Shown in pieces: positions 7,593 to 16,088 of a stretch of DNA of 35,230 nucleotides. The stretch's first letter is position 1. Every line of letters starts with the position of its first letter. This stretch comes from Caenibacillus caldisaponilyticus. GTDB taxonomy: Bacteria > Bacillota > Bacilli > Bacillales > Sporolactobacillaceae. The translations under genes were made by a program, and so were the position numbers. The notes beneath the pieces are model-generated. The model did no database searches, had not been told where the DNA came from, and saw nothing but the letters and a program-made list of their open reading frames with translations. The stretch covers positions 1-35,230 of the forward strand of contig NZ_BDDQ01000055.1 of NCBI RefSeq assembly GCF_002003465.1. Direction: 5' to 3'.

Positions 7593-9239
7593 ATGAGCAA
7601 GCGGAAAAAATGGCTGTTTTTACTCGTGCTGGCGGTCTGTCTCGTGCTGTCAGCATGCAATTTTTCCGGTCCTTCCAAAAAATCTTCGGAAGACGCCGGC
7701 AAACAAGCTTCGACGGCAGCCGGCGACAACAAGACGTTAAATCTTTATTTCAACAACGATATTCCTGATTTAAACCCGTTGAAAGCGACCGACATGATTT
7801 CCTTCTCCGTCTTGGGAAACGTTTTGGAAGGTTTGTATCGCTTGGATGCCAATCATAAACCGGTTCCGGCGATGGCCAAAGACGTGAAGATTTCCGATGA
7901 TGGCCTGACATATACCTTTACGCTTCGAGACGGGATTAAATGGAGCGATGGGTCGCCCGTCACCGCTCAAGATTTTGTCTACGGCTGGTTGACTGAAATG
8001 GATCCGAAAACGGCGGATGCTTACAGCTTCATTTTGACCGACTATATCGTAAACGGCGACAAATTCAATAAAGGCGAAGTGAAAGCTGATGAGGTCGGGA
8101 TTGAAGCGCCCGATGATCAAACGCTCGTCGTGCATCTTAAACAGCCGACGCCGTATTTTCTCAGTTTGACAACCTTTGCCAAATATTTTCCGATTAAAAA
8201 GGATTTTTATGAGAAAAACAAAGATCAATTCGGCAAGGGACCGGACAAGCTTCTCTATAACGGCCCGTATAAGCTGACAAGCTTTAATCCCGCTTCCGGC
8301 GTCACATTGGAAAAGAATGACCAATATTGGGACAAAGATAATGTCAGCGTCCCAAAAATTAACATAAAAGTCATCAAAGAAGCGAGCACGGCGCTCAACC
8401 TGTACAACGCGGGGCAATTGGATTATGTGCAGTTGTCCAGCGAAGATGTGAACCAATACAAGGACAATCCGGAATTCGGAACGACAACCAACTTCCGGTC
8501 CTATTACGTGCAGTTCAATTTGGGCGACAAAGTGCTGGCGAACGAAAAGATCCGCAAAGCCCTGCAATACGCCTACGATCCAAAGGTTCTTGAGAAGGTG
8601 ATATTAAATAACGGTTCCAAAGCCGCGTACGGCCTCATTCCGCCGGGCATGGCGGGCGCAGGCGGCAAAACGTTCCGGGAAATGCAGGGCGATCTCATCA
8701 AACCCGACGTCAAAACCGCCAAACGGCTGTGGAAAGAGGGCGTGAAGGAACTCGGTGAGACGCCGAAATTATCGCTTCTGGTCTCCGATGACAGCGTCGA
8801 TAAAGATACCGCCACTTTCCTGCAAAGCCAATGGAAGAAAAACCTCGGCGCGGAAGTGTCGATCGTCACGAAACCGTACAGCGGCCGGCTGCAAGCGATG
8901 CGGGACAACGACTACCAAATGGCGGTTTCAGCCTGGGGCGCCGACTACAACGACCCGATGACCTACATGGATCTATGGGCAGCTCCAAAGAACGCATTTC
9001 GCGGCAACTATGAGAACAAGGCATATATCGATCTCGTCTTGCAAGCAAAAAAAGAGAAGGATGAAGGCAAACGGATGGCGGCATTGCTCAAAGCCGAAAA
9101 GATTTTGTTGAAGGATGACGCGGTGCTTGCCCCCTTGTATTATCAAGGACAAGCCTTCATGCAAAAGGCCAACGTCAAAGGGCTCGTGTTCCATCCGTGG
9201 GGCAACCCGTGGGATTATAAGTACGCCAAGAAACAATAA
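7593..9239 (+). CDS. oppA: Oligopeptide/dipeptide ABC transporter, substrate-binding lipoprotein
   Basis: 548-aa extracytoplasmic solute-binding protein of family 5 (OppA/DppE). It starts with a lipoprotein signal peptide: basic MSKRKK, a hydrophobic core, and the lipobox LSAC with the acylated cysteine at residue 22, followed by a Ser/Lys/Ala linker. The mature part shows family hallmarks: LNLYFNNDIPDLNP at the start, LRDGIKWSDGSPVTAQDFVYGW, and NDYQMAVSAWGADYNDPMTYMD near the C-terminus. It would capture peptides outside the membrane and pass them to OppB/OppC. First gene of a plus-strand operon with its own -24/-12 promoter; AGGAGG precedes ATG 7593. Exact peptide-length preference cannot be read from sequence. 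Confidence 0.93.
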   Translation: MSKRKKWLFLLVLAVCLVLSACNFSGPSKKSSEDAGKQASTAAGDNKTLNLYFNNDIPDLNPLKATDMISFSVLGNVLEGLYRLDANHKPVPAMAKDVKISDDGLTYTFTLRDGIKWSDGSPVTAQDFVYGWLTEMDPKTADAYSFILTDYIVNGDKFNKGEVKADEVGIEAPDDQTLVVHLKQPTPYFLSLTTFAKYFPIKKDFYEKNKDQFGKGPDKLLYNGPYKLTSFNPASGVTLEKNDQYWDKDNVSVPKINIKVIKEASTALNLYNAGQLDYVQLSSEDVNQYKDNPEFGTTTNFRSYYVQFNLGDKVLANEKIRKALQYAYDPKVLEKVILNNGSKAAYGLIPPGMAGAGGKTFREMQGDLIKPDVKTAKRLWKEGVKELGETPKLSLLVSDDSVDKDTATFLQSQWKKNLGAEVSIVTKPYSGRLQAMRDNDYQMAVSAWGADYNDPMTYMDLWAAPKNAFRGNYENKAYIDLVLQAKKEKDEGKRMAALLKAEKILLKDDAVLAPLYYQGQAFMQKANVKGLVFHPWGNPWDYKYAKKQ

Positions 9240-9303
9240 TCATGCTCAAGGCGCTTTGTCTCTTTTTCATCCACCTATTGCGTGACCTCCCTTTTCATAA
9301 AAC

Positions 9304-9332
9304 GATCGAGCCGGCCAAAGAGCCGGCCGATC
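9304..9332 (+). promoter_or_regulatory. Strong intercistronic hairpin between oppA and oppB
   Basis: GATCG plus GCCGGC (9304-9315, one bulged A) pair with GCCGGC plus CGATC (9322-9332) around a 6-nt loop. No U-tract follows, so it is not a standard terminator. Such hairpins after binding-protein genes commonly stabilise the upstream mRNA and raise binding protein relative to permease (role inferred). Confidence 0.6.
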
Positions 9333-9368
9333 CCTTATTCTTGTGTTCCCGAAGGTGGTGAAAAGCCA

Positions 9369-10304
9369 TTGAAAAAGTATGTGTTGATCCGATTGTTCAA
9401 TATCGTCGTCACGTTATTCATCATCGCGACGTTGACGTTTTTCTTGATGAAACAGCTGCCGGGTTCGCCTTTTGATGAAGAGAAGCTGTCGGCTTTGCCC
9501 GAAGACGTGCGCACGGCGATCTATGAGCAATACGGGCTCAACGATCCGGTGTGGAAGCAATACATCAAATATATGGAAAATTTGGTGAAAGGGGATTTGG
9601 GCAAGTCGTTTTATTACAAAGACAAACCGGTCGCGCAAATCATCAGCGAGCGCATCGGTCCTTCGGCTTTGTTGGGCATTCAAGCGATCGTCATCGGCAC
9701 CGCGATCGGCTTGATCCTTGGGATCGTCGCCGCTTTCAGGCACAATTCCTTTTGGGATTATACGACCATGATCCTCGCCGTTCTCGGGGTATCCATACCG
9801 AACTTTGTGTTTGCTGCGCTTCTGCAATATTTTGTCGGGCTGAAGCTGGGCGTGCTGCCGATTGCGTATTGGGAGAGTTATAAAAGCACGGTGCTGCCGA
9901 CGCTCGCCCTCATGTTCGGCGTCGTCTCCGTCGTCGCCCGTTTTATGCGGAACGAGATGTTGGACGTCTTGAATCAAGATTACATGACGACCGCGCTGGC
10001 GAAAGGCTTGTCCTTGCGCGCGATCATTTTAAATCACGCGCTGCGCAATGCTTTGATTCCCGTGATTACCGTTCTCGGGCCGGTCATCGTCAGTTTGATC
10101 ACGGGTTCTTTGGTCATCGAATCGATTTTTAGCATTCCGGGCATCGGCAGCTTGTTTGTGGAGTCGATCAAGGTGAACGATTATTCGATGATCATGGGCG
10201 TGACTTTGCTGTTCAGCACGCTGTTTGTTTTTGTCGTCCTCATCATCGATCTTCTGTACGGCGTCATCGATCCGAGGATTCGCATTGCAGGAAACAAGGA
10301 GTGA
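9369..10304 (+). CDS. oppB: Oligopeptide/dipeptide ABC transporter permease, OppB/DppB type
   Basis: 311-aa inner permease subunit with the usual N-terminal segment YVLIRLFNIVVTLFIIATLT, the LPGSPFD stretch, and six hydrophobic spans. The binding-protein-dependent permease signature is at TALAKGLSLRAIILNHALRNALIP (EAA loop, contact with the ATPase). TTG 9369 is taken as start: AGGTGG lies about 10 nt upstream and family members begin with this LKKYVLIRL-like sequence. An upstream in-frame ATG at 9282 would add 29 residues that look unlike the family and run through the intercistronic hairpin. The gene ends 5 nt before the oppC start. Confidence 0.92.
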   Translation: MKKYVLIRLFNIVVTLFIIATLTFFLMKQLPGSPFDEEKLSALPEDVRTAIYEQYGLNDPVWKQYIKYMENLVKGDLGKSFYYKDKPVAQIISERIGPSALLGIQAIVIGTAIGLILGIVAAFRHNSFWDYTTMILAVLGVSIPNFVFAALLQYFVGLKLGVLPIAYWESYKSTVLPTLALMFGVVSVVARFMRNEMLDVLNQDYMTTALAKGLSLRAIILNHALRNALIPVITVLGPVIVSLITGSLVIESIFSIPGIGSLFVESIKVNDYSMIMGVTLLFSTLFVFVVLIIDLLYGVIDPRIRIAGNKE

Positions 10305-10309
10305 CGGTG

Positions 10310-11242
10310 ATGGGCATGGAAAAAGCGCATTTGACAGAAGAGTTTTTTGCGCCGATAGCTACGGATCCGAAAGGGATGGAAAGCGTCGCCCGCGATCCGT
10401 CGATCGGTTGGCGGGCGTCTTGGCGGCGGCTTAAGAAAAATCGTGGAGCCGTCATCAGCCTGGCCGTTTTGACCGTCATCATTTTACTCGCCATTTTTGG
10501 CCCGATGATGACACCCTACGATTACGCCCAAGCCGATTATGAGGAATCTTTTAAAACGCCGAGCGGAGATCATTGGTTCGGAACGGACAAATTCGGGCGC
10601 GACCAATGGGCGCGCATATGGGAAGGGACGAGGATTTCCCTTTATATCGCCTTGCTCGCCGCCGCATTGGATCTCGTCATCGGCGTCATGTTCGGCGCGA
10701 TTTCCGCGGTGTGCGGCGGGAAAGTGGATATGGTCATGCAGCGGATTATCGATATCTTGGTCGGCATTCCCCACTTGATCGTCGTGATTTTGCTGATCTT
10801 ATTCATGAAACCCGGCATTTTGACCATCTCGGTCGCCATGGTGATCACCGGCTGGGTCAACATGGCGCGGCTCGTCCGTTCGCAAATCTTTAAGTTGAAA
10901 GCGGAAGAATTCGTGCTCGCGAGCCGCGCGCTCGGCGCCGGCTTTTTCCGGACCATTTTCAAACACTATATCCCGAATACGGCCGGCCTGATTTTGATCA
11001 ACTTGATGTTTACAATCCCGTCGGCGATTTTTACGGAAGCTTTTCTGAGTTTTATCGGCTTGGGGTTGCAGGAGCCACTCGCTTCCCTCGGCGTTTTGAT
11101 CAACGACGGCTATCACGCGATGCAATCCCATTACTATTTGCTGTTTTTCCCGGCCGTCGTCATCGTGGCGCTCATGATCTGCTTTAATTTGCTCGCGGAC
11201 GGCCTGCGCGACGCGATCGACCCGAAAATGAAAAATAAATAA
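10310..11242 (+). CDS. oppC: Oligopeptide/dipeptide ABC transporter permease, OppC/DppC type
   Basis: 310-aa second permease subunit. It has the OppC N-terminal cytoplasmic segment with SIGWRASWRRLKKNRGAVIS before the first membrane span, the periplasmic TPSGDHWFGTDKFGRDQWARI motif typical of OppC/DppC, and the EAA loop ASRALGAGFFRTIFKHYIPN. Start ATG 10310 follows AAGGAG (10296-10301) by 8 nt; GTG 10301 would overlap that site. It is translationally close to oppB. No oppD/oppF ATPase genes follow: about 500 nt later comes an asparaginase gene, so the transporter must use ATPases encoded elsewhere or outside the window. Confidence 0.93.
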   Translation: MGMEKAHLTEEFFAPIATDPKGMESVARDPSIGWRASWRRLKKNRGAVISLAVLTVIILLAIFGPMMTPYDYAQADYEESFKTPSGDHWFGTDKFGRDQWARIWEGTRISLYIALLAAALDLVIGVMFGAISAVCGGKVDMVMQRIIDILVGIPHLIVVILLILFMKPGILTISVAMVITGWVNMARLVRSQIFKLKAEEFVLASRALGAGFFRTIFKHYIPNTAGLILINLMFTIPSAIFTEAFLSFIGLGLQEPLASLGVLINDGYHAMQSHYYLLFFPAVVIVALMICFNLLADGLRDAIDPKMKNK

Positions 11243-11758
11243 GGAAGCAAGAAATACAAAGGTCTTCCTTCTGAATGGGATGGCAGCCATGGACCACGGG
11301 CCGTTCGGCATCGCCCCTTTTCCGCTTCCGGCGGCAGGCAAGTCCGGCGGTCCCGGCAGGTGCGGGATGGATTAAGGCGGCACGGTGAGCGGGACAGACA
11401 CGCAAAATAATAGTCTATTGATTATAAAGGCCGTGGTGAACCGCGTTGTCACCACGGTGGATGATGTTCTTCCCCCAGCCGTTCATGGCACGCACAGGTG
11501 GCCTGCACGGTACCCAAATGCCGGATGTTCCGTCCGACAATTAGGGCGCTGGATTTTTTGGAAGTCGTCATTGCGAGTAAATGCTGTTCGATGTTCGCAT
11601 TGGCGGCGATGTTTTCAAAGGAGCACAAAGGTCTTTTTTTCGTGATTCGCGGAAATGTTGATCCTTGCAGCCGCAAACCTTCGGTGAACCTTAGAGCTTG
11701 TTGACGGCTATTATCAAATCCAAGCGTCTAAATCATCCAGAGAAAGAAGTGTGCATAC
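11243..11758. other. 516-bp intergenic region between oppC and asparaginase
   Basis: No gene could be supported. AAGGAAG/CTTCCTT just after oppC forms a weak 7-bp stem with a 16-nt loop. A stronger hairpin lies at 11431-11457. The rest has open frames on both strands but no ribosome binding site and no recognisable motif. A GG...GC pair near 11560-11574 resembles a sigma-54 promoter but has 11 instead of 10 nt between the dinucleotides. Confidence 0.45.
11431..11457. repeat. 9-bp perfect hairpin downstream of the opp operon
   Basis: CCGTGGTGA (11431-11439) pairs with TCACCACGG (11449-11457) around a 9-nt loop. No U-tract follows, so it may be an operator-like palindrome or a processing/stability hairpin rather than a terminator. 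Confidence 0.45.
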
Positions 11759-12760
11759 ATGATCCGTGTTTATCGAGGCGAAATCGTTGAAAGCAGTCAT
11801 CATGTTCACGTCGCGGTTGTTGATGCAAAAGGGAATCTCGTCTGGAGGAGCGGAGACGCGGAGCGGCCGACATTCATCCGCTCGTCGATGAAACCGTTCC
11901 AAGCCGTGCCGCTGGTTGAAACGGGCGCGGCGGCCCATTTTGATTATCAAATGCATGAATTGGCCATCAGTTGCGCCTCCCATAACGGCGAGGATTTCCA
12001 TCGCCGTACCGTCCAAGGCATTTTGGATAAAATCGGCCTGGGGGTTGAAGATTTGCAGTGCGGCATGCATCCGCCGCGGAAACCGGGGGATTATGAAGCG
12101 CTTCTCCGTTCTGGAGGATCGTTGAGTCCCCTGTTTAGCAATTGTTCGGGAAAACATGCGGGGATGCTGGCGACGGCGGTCTATATGAAGGAAGATATTC
12201 AAACATACAGGGAAATCGGCCACCCCGTTCAGCAGCGGATTTTAAAAGCGATTTCGGAGTTGTTGGACACGGACGCCGATCAGATCGGGCTTGCCGTGGA
12301 CGGCTGCGGCGTGCCGGTCCATTGTCTGCCGTTGCATCAGGCGGCGTTCGGGTATGCGCAGTTGGCCGCTGGCCATTCCGAACGGCATCCGCACCACGAT
12401 GAGGCGTTGCGGATGATTCGCGACGCCATGATGGCGCGGCCGGAAATGGTCGCTGGGACGGATCGGTTTGACACCGACATCATGAGGCTGTTCCCGGGCA
12501 AGGTCGTCGCCAAGGCCGGCGCCGAGGGCGTGCAGTGCCTCGGACTCGTCGAAGCGGGGCTGGGCATCGCCATCAAGTGCGAAGACGGCAATCCCCGCGC
12601 GTTGAGCGCGGTGACATTGACCGTGTTGGAAGAAATCGGCTTCGCCGATCCGGCACCGGACGATGAAACATATCGCAAATACCGCCATCCGAAGATTACT
12701 AACATGCGCGGCGACGCGGTCGGGAGGATCGACGTGGAATTGGATTTACGCTCCAAATGA
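11759..12760 (+). CDS. L-asparaginase, Asparaginase_II (class 3, Rhizobium etli-type) family
   Basis: 333-aa enzyme predicted to hydrolyse L-asparagine to aspartate and ammonia. It belongs to the Asparaginase_II family, unrelated to the E. coli-type enzymes. Motifs that correspond to the R. etli ReAV structure are present: a Ser-x-x-Lys tandem in RSSMKPFQ (S42, K45), ISCASHNGE (S74), the zinc site NCSGKHAG (Cys-x-x-Lys, about residue 130) and DGCGVPVH. Start ATG 11759 has only a weak upstream purine run (AGAAAGAAG). It is transcribed in the same direction as oppABC but 516 nt away, so it is probably a separate unit. Function fits with peptide and amino-acid nitrogen use nearby. Confidence 0.88.
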   Translation: MIRVYRGEIVESSHHVHVAVVDAKGNLVWRSGDAERPTFIRSSMKPFQAVPLVETGAAAHFDYQMHELAISCASHNGEDFHRRTVQGILDKIGLGVEDLQCGMHPPRKPGDYEALLRSGGSLSPLFSNCSGKHAGMLATAVYMKEDIQTYREIGHPVQQRILKAISELLDTDADQIGLAVDGCGVPVHCLPLHQAAFGYAQLAAGHSERHPHHDEALRMIRDAMMARPEMVAGTDRFDTDIMRLFPGKVVAKAGAEGVQCLGLVEAGLGIAIKCEDGNPRALSAVTLTVLEEIGFADPAPDDETYRKYRHPKITNMRGDAVGRIDVELDLRSK

Positions 12761-12777
12761 CACTTGCCGGGTGTTTT
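12760..12777 (+). terminator. Weak terminator after the asparaginase gene
   Basis: ACAC...GTGT stem with two G-U pairs, overlapping the stop codon, followed by TTTT. Confidence 0.4.
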
Positions 12778-13548
12778 TGATAGATTATTTTTTCAACGCG
12801 CCCGGGTTAATGGCCAAAGCGCGGGAGTGGCCATGAAACGGGACAAATGGCAGTGACTTTCAGCGACTCGCGGGAGCCGCCAGATTCGTAGGATGCCCGC
12901 CGTCTCGGTGGAAGCCGCCGAGACGGCGAAGGTTGAAGAGGGCTTTGTTTAAGGTCGTTTGCAAGCACAGGGGGACCGGCGTGTGTCGGCCAAAGGCCGT
13001 CCAGTGCGGATTGCATGCCATTTTAGCCTATGGTCTGTAAAAATGAATCTGACAGGAAATGACTTTAATGCGCGAATGAAAGCAGAGTGGGTTTTCATGA
13101 GCCAGCCGATGGAGCAAGCAAACAAGGGGTGCCGATACCGCTGTCGTTCAAGCACCGGCCGGCGCTTAAGCATTCCGTAAGTTTTTTTGAAAAAAGATAT
13201 GTGATGCGTGGGGATGACCCGATGGATAGGAAAATGGCGGTGCTTTGATAATGCACGCCACGATCTGGCTGGCGCCGATCGTAAATAGCACTTTCATTCA
13301 GAGGAAAGCATCACTTTTTCATTTATTTTGTTTGGATGGATTTTTCCTTGTCACACCTATTAGATTTTTAAGTTGAGCAGGCTATTTTGCTGTATAATAT
13401 ATATAATAATGAACTGAGCGCAATTTTCTCTCCATTTGGGGTTATTAGATTTTAATTCAATATCTTTTTTGGATGAAGGAAACTTTGTTGTACCAAATCT
13501 TGTTATTCCGTTGTTGTTTCTTGTAGATTTTAAGACGATAGAGATCTG
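12778..13548. other. 771-bp non-coding region before CRISPR array 1
   Basis: No gene supported. It holds a strong 10-bp hairpin, GCCGTCTCGG (12899-12908) with CCGAGACGGC (12918-12927), not followed by U's. Composition turns AT-rich after about 13300 as the CRISPR leader is approached. Short open frames here have no ribosome binding sites or recognisable motifs. Confidence 0.45.
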
Positions 13549-13710
13549 TCGTCGATCTCCGGTAGCGTTGAAAACCCGGGGGATCGACGACATTTTATTT
13601 TTGTGGAATTCCTTGATGCTGTATGGTATTTTGTATATCGAAAAAATTTTTGCTTGGAAAAAGGATTTTAACCTTGGATGAAGAATATTGATATATCGGC
13701 TATTTTTGGG
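13549..13710 (+). promoter_or_regulatory. CRISPR leader of array 1
   Basis: AT-rich leader directly before the first repeat. It shares two blocks with the leader of array 2: an inverted repeat, GTCGTCGATCTCC (13549-13561) with GGGGATCGACGAC (13580-13592), whose loop contains GTAGCG and GAAAACCC, and a 24-nt block at 13677-13700 (GATGAAGAAT...TATCGGC) identical to 27830-27853. The hairpin is followed by ATTTTATTTTT, so it can act as a terminator that insulates the array. The near-repeat block is the likely promoter/integration signal. Confidence 0.8.
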
Positions 13711-14392
13711 GTTGATCTTACCTATGAGGAATTGAAACTTGTGGTTTCGACAACGGCGGCACCGGCGAAGTTTGGTTGATCTTACCTATGAGGAATTGAA
13801 ACGATTTAGTTGAGCGGTTGCGCCGTCCGTTTCAAGGCGGTTGATCTTACCTATGAGGAATTGAAACCCCGCCAAAACAAGACCAGTCACCGAAATGAAT
13901 TTACGTTGATCTTACCTATGAGGAATTGAAACCTCGGCACCGGTGCTATTTTTGGCACCCGTGCCACATGTTGATCTTACCTATGAGGAATTGAAACCAT
14001 TTACAACGCCGTCTCAAAGTGATTTGAATCAAAGGTTGATCTTACCTATGAGGAATTGAAACTGTGATCGAAATGTGATCGGAGTGATCGGAATTGAAGT
14101 TGATCTTACCTATGAGGAATTGAAACCCGCATAAAAAGAAACCGTATATGTCGTGTCCGGCTTTGTTGATCTTACCTATGAGGAATTGAAACCCGCGACC
14201 CAAATTGTACAGTTTCACCTAAAGATTCACCGTTGATCTTACCTATGAGGAATTGAAACCGGAAGAGCTTAAATCCAATCATAATACCAGCAATTGGTTT
14301 TGATCTTACCTATGAGGAATTGAAACTCGGACGAAAACGAGGAATTGAAAAAGCAAATAGCGGTTTTGATCTTACCTATGAGGAATGGAACC
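13711..14392 (+). CRISPR. CRISPR array 1: 11 repeats, 10 spacers, two repeat lengths
   Basis: Repeats start at 13711, 13775, 13840, 13905, 13970, 14035, 14099, 14165, 14232, 14297 and 14363. The first nine are 28 nt and begin GTTGATCTTACC. The tenth and eleventh begin GTTTTGATCTTACC (30 nt). All but the last end AGGAATTGAAAC; the last ends AATGGAACC. Spacers are 36-39 nt. Leader is on the left, so the array is read left to right like array 2. Spacer 1 (13739-13774) repeats the first 36 nt of array 2 spacer 34 (30101-30140). No cas genes adjoin this array; it presumably uses the operon at 18.8-27.7 kb. Confidence 0.97.
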
Positions 14393-14413
14393 CCGTCGTA
14401 GCGGGATGTATCC

Positions 14414-14431
14414 TTTTTGATCAATTGAAAC
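14414..14431 (+). repeat. Decayed CRISPR repeat with internal 12-nt deletion
   Basis: TTTTTGATCAATTGAAAC equals the 30-nt repeat (first base changed) with the central TTACCTATGAGG removed. It lies 21 nt after the last recognisable repeat of array 1 and marks an eroding distal end. Confidence 0.65.
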
Positions 14432-14432
14432 C

Positions 14433-14881
14433 TTTGTATGCTTTAAATGCGGAACAGGCCAAGAGCGAGGCTCAACACATCCTTCCAGCGGGCGGTCATT
14501 TGTTGGGTATGGCTATCGGTTTGCCGGGTAAGTTTTAGGTCGGTGTTGGACAAGTTAACCTAATGGGTTTTGCCAGTCGATTTTTCCGATGTGCTTAGAT
14601 ACAACAATACCTTTGAATTTGACCACTATTCATCAACCCATTACCATATTTTTTATGCCAGTAAGAGTTGGCTCGAAAACCAACTCAAAAGCCCCGATCT
14701 GGATTGTTTTGACAAGAGGGTGGCTCAGTGGAATGAAAGATGCACCTATTCTGGAGCATATGGGATGTGGCAGTTTACGAGCGATGGCAAGGTAGAGGGG
14801 ATCAGTGGGCGGGCAGACATGAACTATTCTTACATTTCAAAAAAGATGTTGAATGAAAAAAGGGCGCACCCTAAACTTTGA
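14433..14881 (+). pseudogene. Broken GH25 lysozyme/endolysin remnant
   Basis: Two out-of-frame pieces look like one glycoside hydrolase family 25 domain. The first (from 14433) reads LYALNAEQAKSEAQHIL, resembling the mid-domain YA-x-T-x-x-EAK-x-EA segment. The second (from about 14570, stop 14879-14881) has FYASKSWLENQL, FDKRVAQWNERCTYSGAYGM, WQFTSDGKVEGISGRADMNY, which is the characteristic C-terminal part. The N-terminal catalytic portion and the section between the pieces are missing. GH25 muramidases cut peptidoglycan and are common phage lysins, so this may be phage debris. It begins directly after the decayed repeat. Confidence 0.6.
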
Positions 14882-14970
14882 CATTCGCCATGTCAGGGCG
14901 TCCCCAACAAGAGTGTAGGTAGGGTATGTAAAAGCGTTCGGCATATTTTTTGCATAGTTATCAACTCTTT

Positions 14971-15018
14971 ATAGCCTCTCAGAGTCCCTGACAGGCTTTC
15001 AAAGGGCTATCCTATTTT
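14971..15018 (+). terminator. Terminator-like hairpin between GH25 remnant and DUF1801 genes
   Basis: ATAGCC (14971-14976) pairs with GGCTAT (15005-15010); the loop holds a smaller TCAG/CTGA stem. CCTATTTTTTATTT follows on the plus strand. The two flanking units converge on it, so it may serve both, though the minus side lacks a U-run. Confidence 0.35.
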
Positions 15019-15390
15019 TTATTTCCGCCAAAAAGTTGAACAATCTGCCTTATCCTTGATATTAAATTCAATAATCTTTTTCAACAATTCGTAATTTACC
15101 GGCTCGTTCCACGGAATTCGAAACAAGCCTTTGGTAGCGCTGTAGCCAGCTTGGGCGATTTCATCGGCAAAATGCACCATTGTCTTTGCTTCGGGTGATA
15201 CGCTCAAATGATGCTTCGCTGTGGAAAAGCCGATGATAAATGTGCCGTGATCGGAATACATTGGCGTATTCCACTTGATTTGCGGTTCCAAATTTGGGAA
15301 TTTATTCATAACCCACGCCAAGATTTCCTCAGTTCGGGCACGGTGGTCGGGGTGATCGATACCTGCTAAATATTTTGCAAAAACTTCCAT
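15019..15390 (-). CDS. DUF1801 / YdhG-like protein, copy A
   Basis: 123-aa small cytoplasmic protein of the DUF1801 (YdhG-like, sometimes called iron-chaperone-like) family. Recognisable parts are the N-terminal [20 protein letters not shown], the [20 protein letters not shown] core, and the C-terminal [14 protein letters not shown] segment. Start ATG 15390 is fixed by AGGAGG 5 nt upstream on the minus strand. It is the downstream member of a tandem pair; copy B ends only 19 nt before its start. The two proteins are about 80% identical over their whole length. Biochemical role is not established; the iron link is from annotation tradition and is uncertain. Confidence 0.85.
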   Translation of the reverse strand: MEVFAKYLAGIDHPDHRARTEEILAWVMNKFPNLEPQIKWNTPMYSDHGTFIIGFSTAKHHLSVSPEAKTMVHFADEIAQAGYSATKGLFRIPWNEPVNYELLKKIIEFNIKDKADCSTFWRK

Positions 15391-15409
15391 GTTTTCCTCC
15401 TTGATTATG

Positions 15410-15781
15410 TTATCGCCGCCAAAAAGTTGAACAGTCTGCCTTATCCTTGATATTAAATTCAATGATCTTCTCTAGCAATTCGTAGTTAACCGGTTCAGTC
15501 CATTTAATTCGGAACAAGCGTGAAGAAGCGCTGTAGCCAGCTTGGGCGATTTCATCGGCAAAATGCACCATTGTCTTTTCTTCGGGTAAAACGCTCAAAT
15601 GATTCTTTGCTACGGCAAACATAATGATGTATGTGCCGTGATCGGTAAACGTGGGTTTGTTCCACTTGATTTGCGGTTTCAAATTTGGGAATTTATTAGC
15701 AACCCACGTCAAAATTTCCTCTGTTCGGGCGCGGTGGTCGGGGTTATCGATACCTGCTAAATATTTTGCAAAAACTCCCAT
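15410..15781 (-). CDS. DUF1801 / YdhG-like protein, copy B
   Basis: 123-aa paralogue of copy A with the same length and the identical C-terminal stretch [14 protein letters not shown]. Differences (about 23 positions) cluster in the middle ([20 protein letters not shown]) and near [14 protein letters not shown] 15781 has GGAGGG 5-6 nt upstream. As first gene of the pair it probably shares a promoter with copy A. A recent duplication followed by divergence is inferred. The pair lies between two CRISPR remnants, next to phage-like debris, in a region that appears to have been inserted. Confidence 0.85.
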   Translation of the reverse strand: MGVFAKYLAGIDNPDHRARTEEILTWVANKFPNLKPQIKWNKPTFTDHGTYIIMFAVAKNHLSVLPEEKTMVHFADEIAQAGYSASSRLFRIKWTEPVNYELLEKIIEFNIKDKADCSTFWRR

Positions 15782-16088
15782 GTGGTTCCCTCCTAAAATA
15801 AAAATTATGTCGTTCAGAGAAGTTTCTCAAACCCATTCGTCGTTAAAACTCCTCACAGAACCGCTCAGACACGTTCTTAAACAACACCTATTTCCAACTA
15901 TATATTTTACAACCTGGCTAGTCAAAATGGCTTAAAATGCAAATGAGAGGCTTTAAAAAGTATCTGACTTGCCAGCAATTGTTAAGTTATTGTTGTTTGA
16001 ATCAAAAACAATTAAAGGTGAATAACCCTCACCAAGCCCTTTGGGACGGAGCTTGTAATATTTCAGCACGTCATAGCGCTATCTATGA
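15782..16088. other. 307-bp intergenic region upstream of DUF1801 pair
   Basis: AT-rich, no gene seen. It must contain the promoter of the DUF1801 pair (minus strand), but no strong -35/-10 pair could be assigned with confidence. Confidence 0.4.

Noticed and set aside
11558-11574. Possible sigma-54 promoter TTGG...TTGC upstream of the asparaginase gene
   Set aside because: GG and GC are separated by 11 nt, not 10, and it lies about 185 nt before the start codon.
11449-11704. Overlapping short open frames on both strands between oppC and the asparaginase gene
   Set aside because: No ribosome binding site, no domain, and neither strand is favoured; treated as non-coding.
12899-12927. Strong hairpin as terminator or known structured RNA
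   Set aside because: No U-tract follows and no known riboswitch or ribozyme core was recognised around it.
13436-13681. 81-codon open frame on the plus strand
   Set aside because: It runs through the CRISPR leader, including its inverted repeat and the conserved 24-nt block, with no ribosome binding site.
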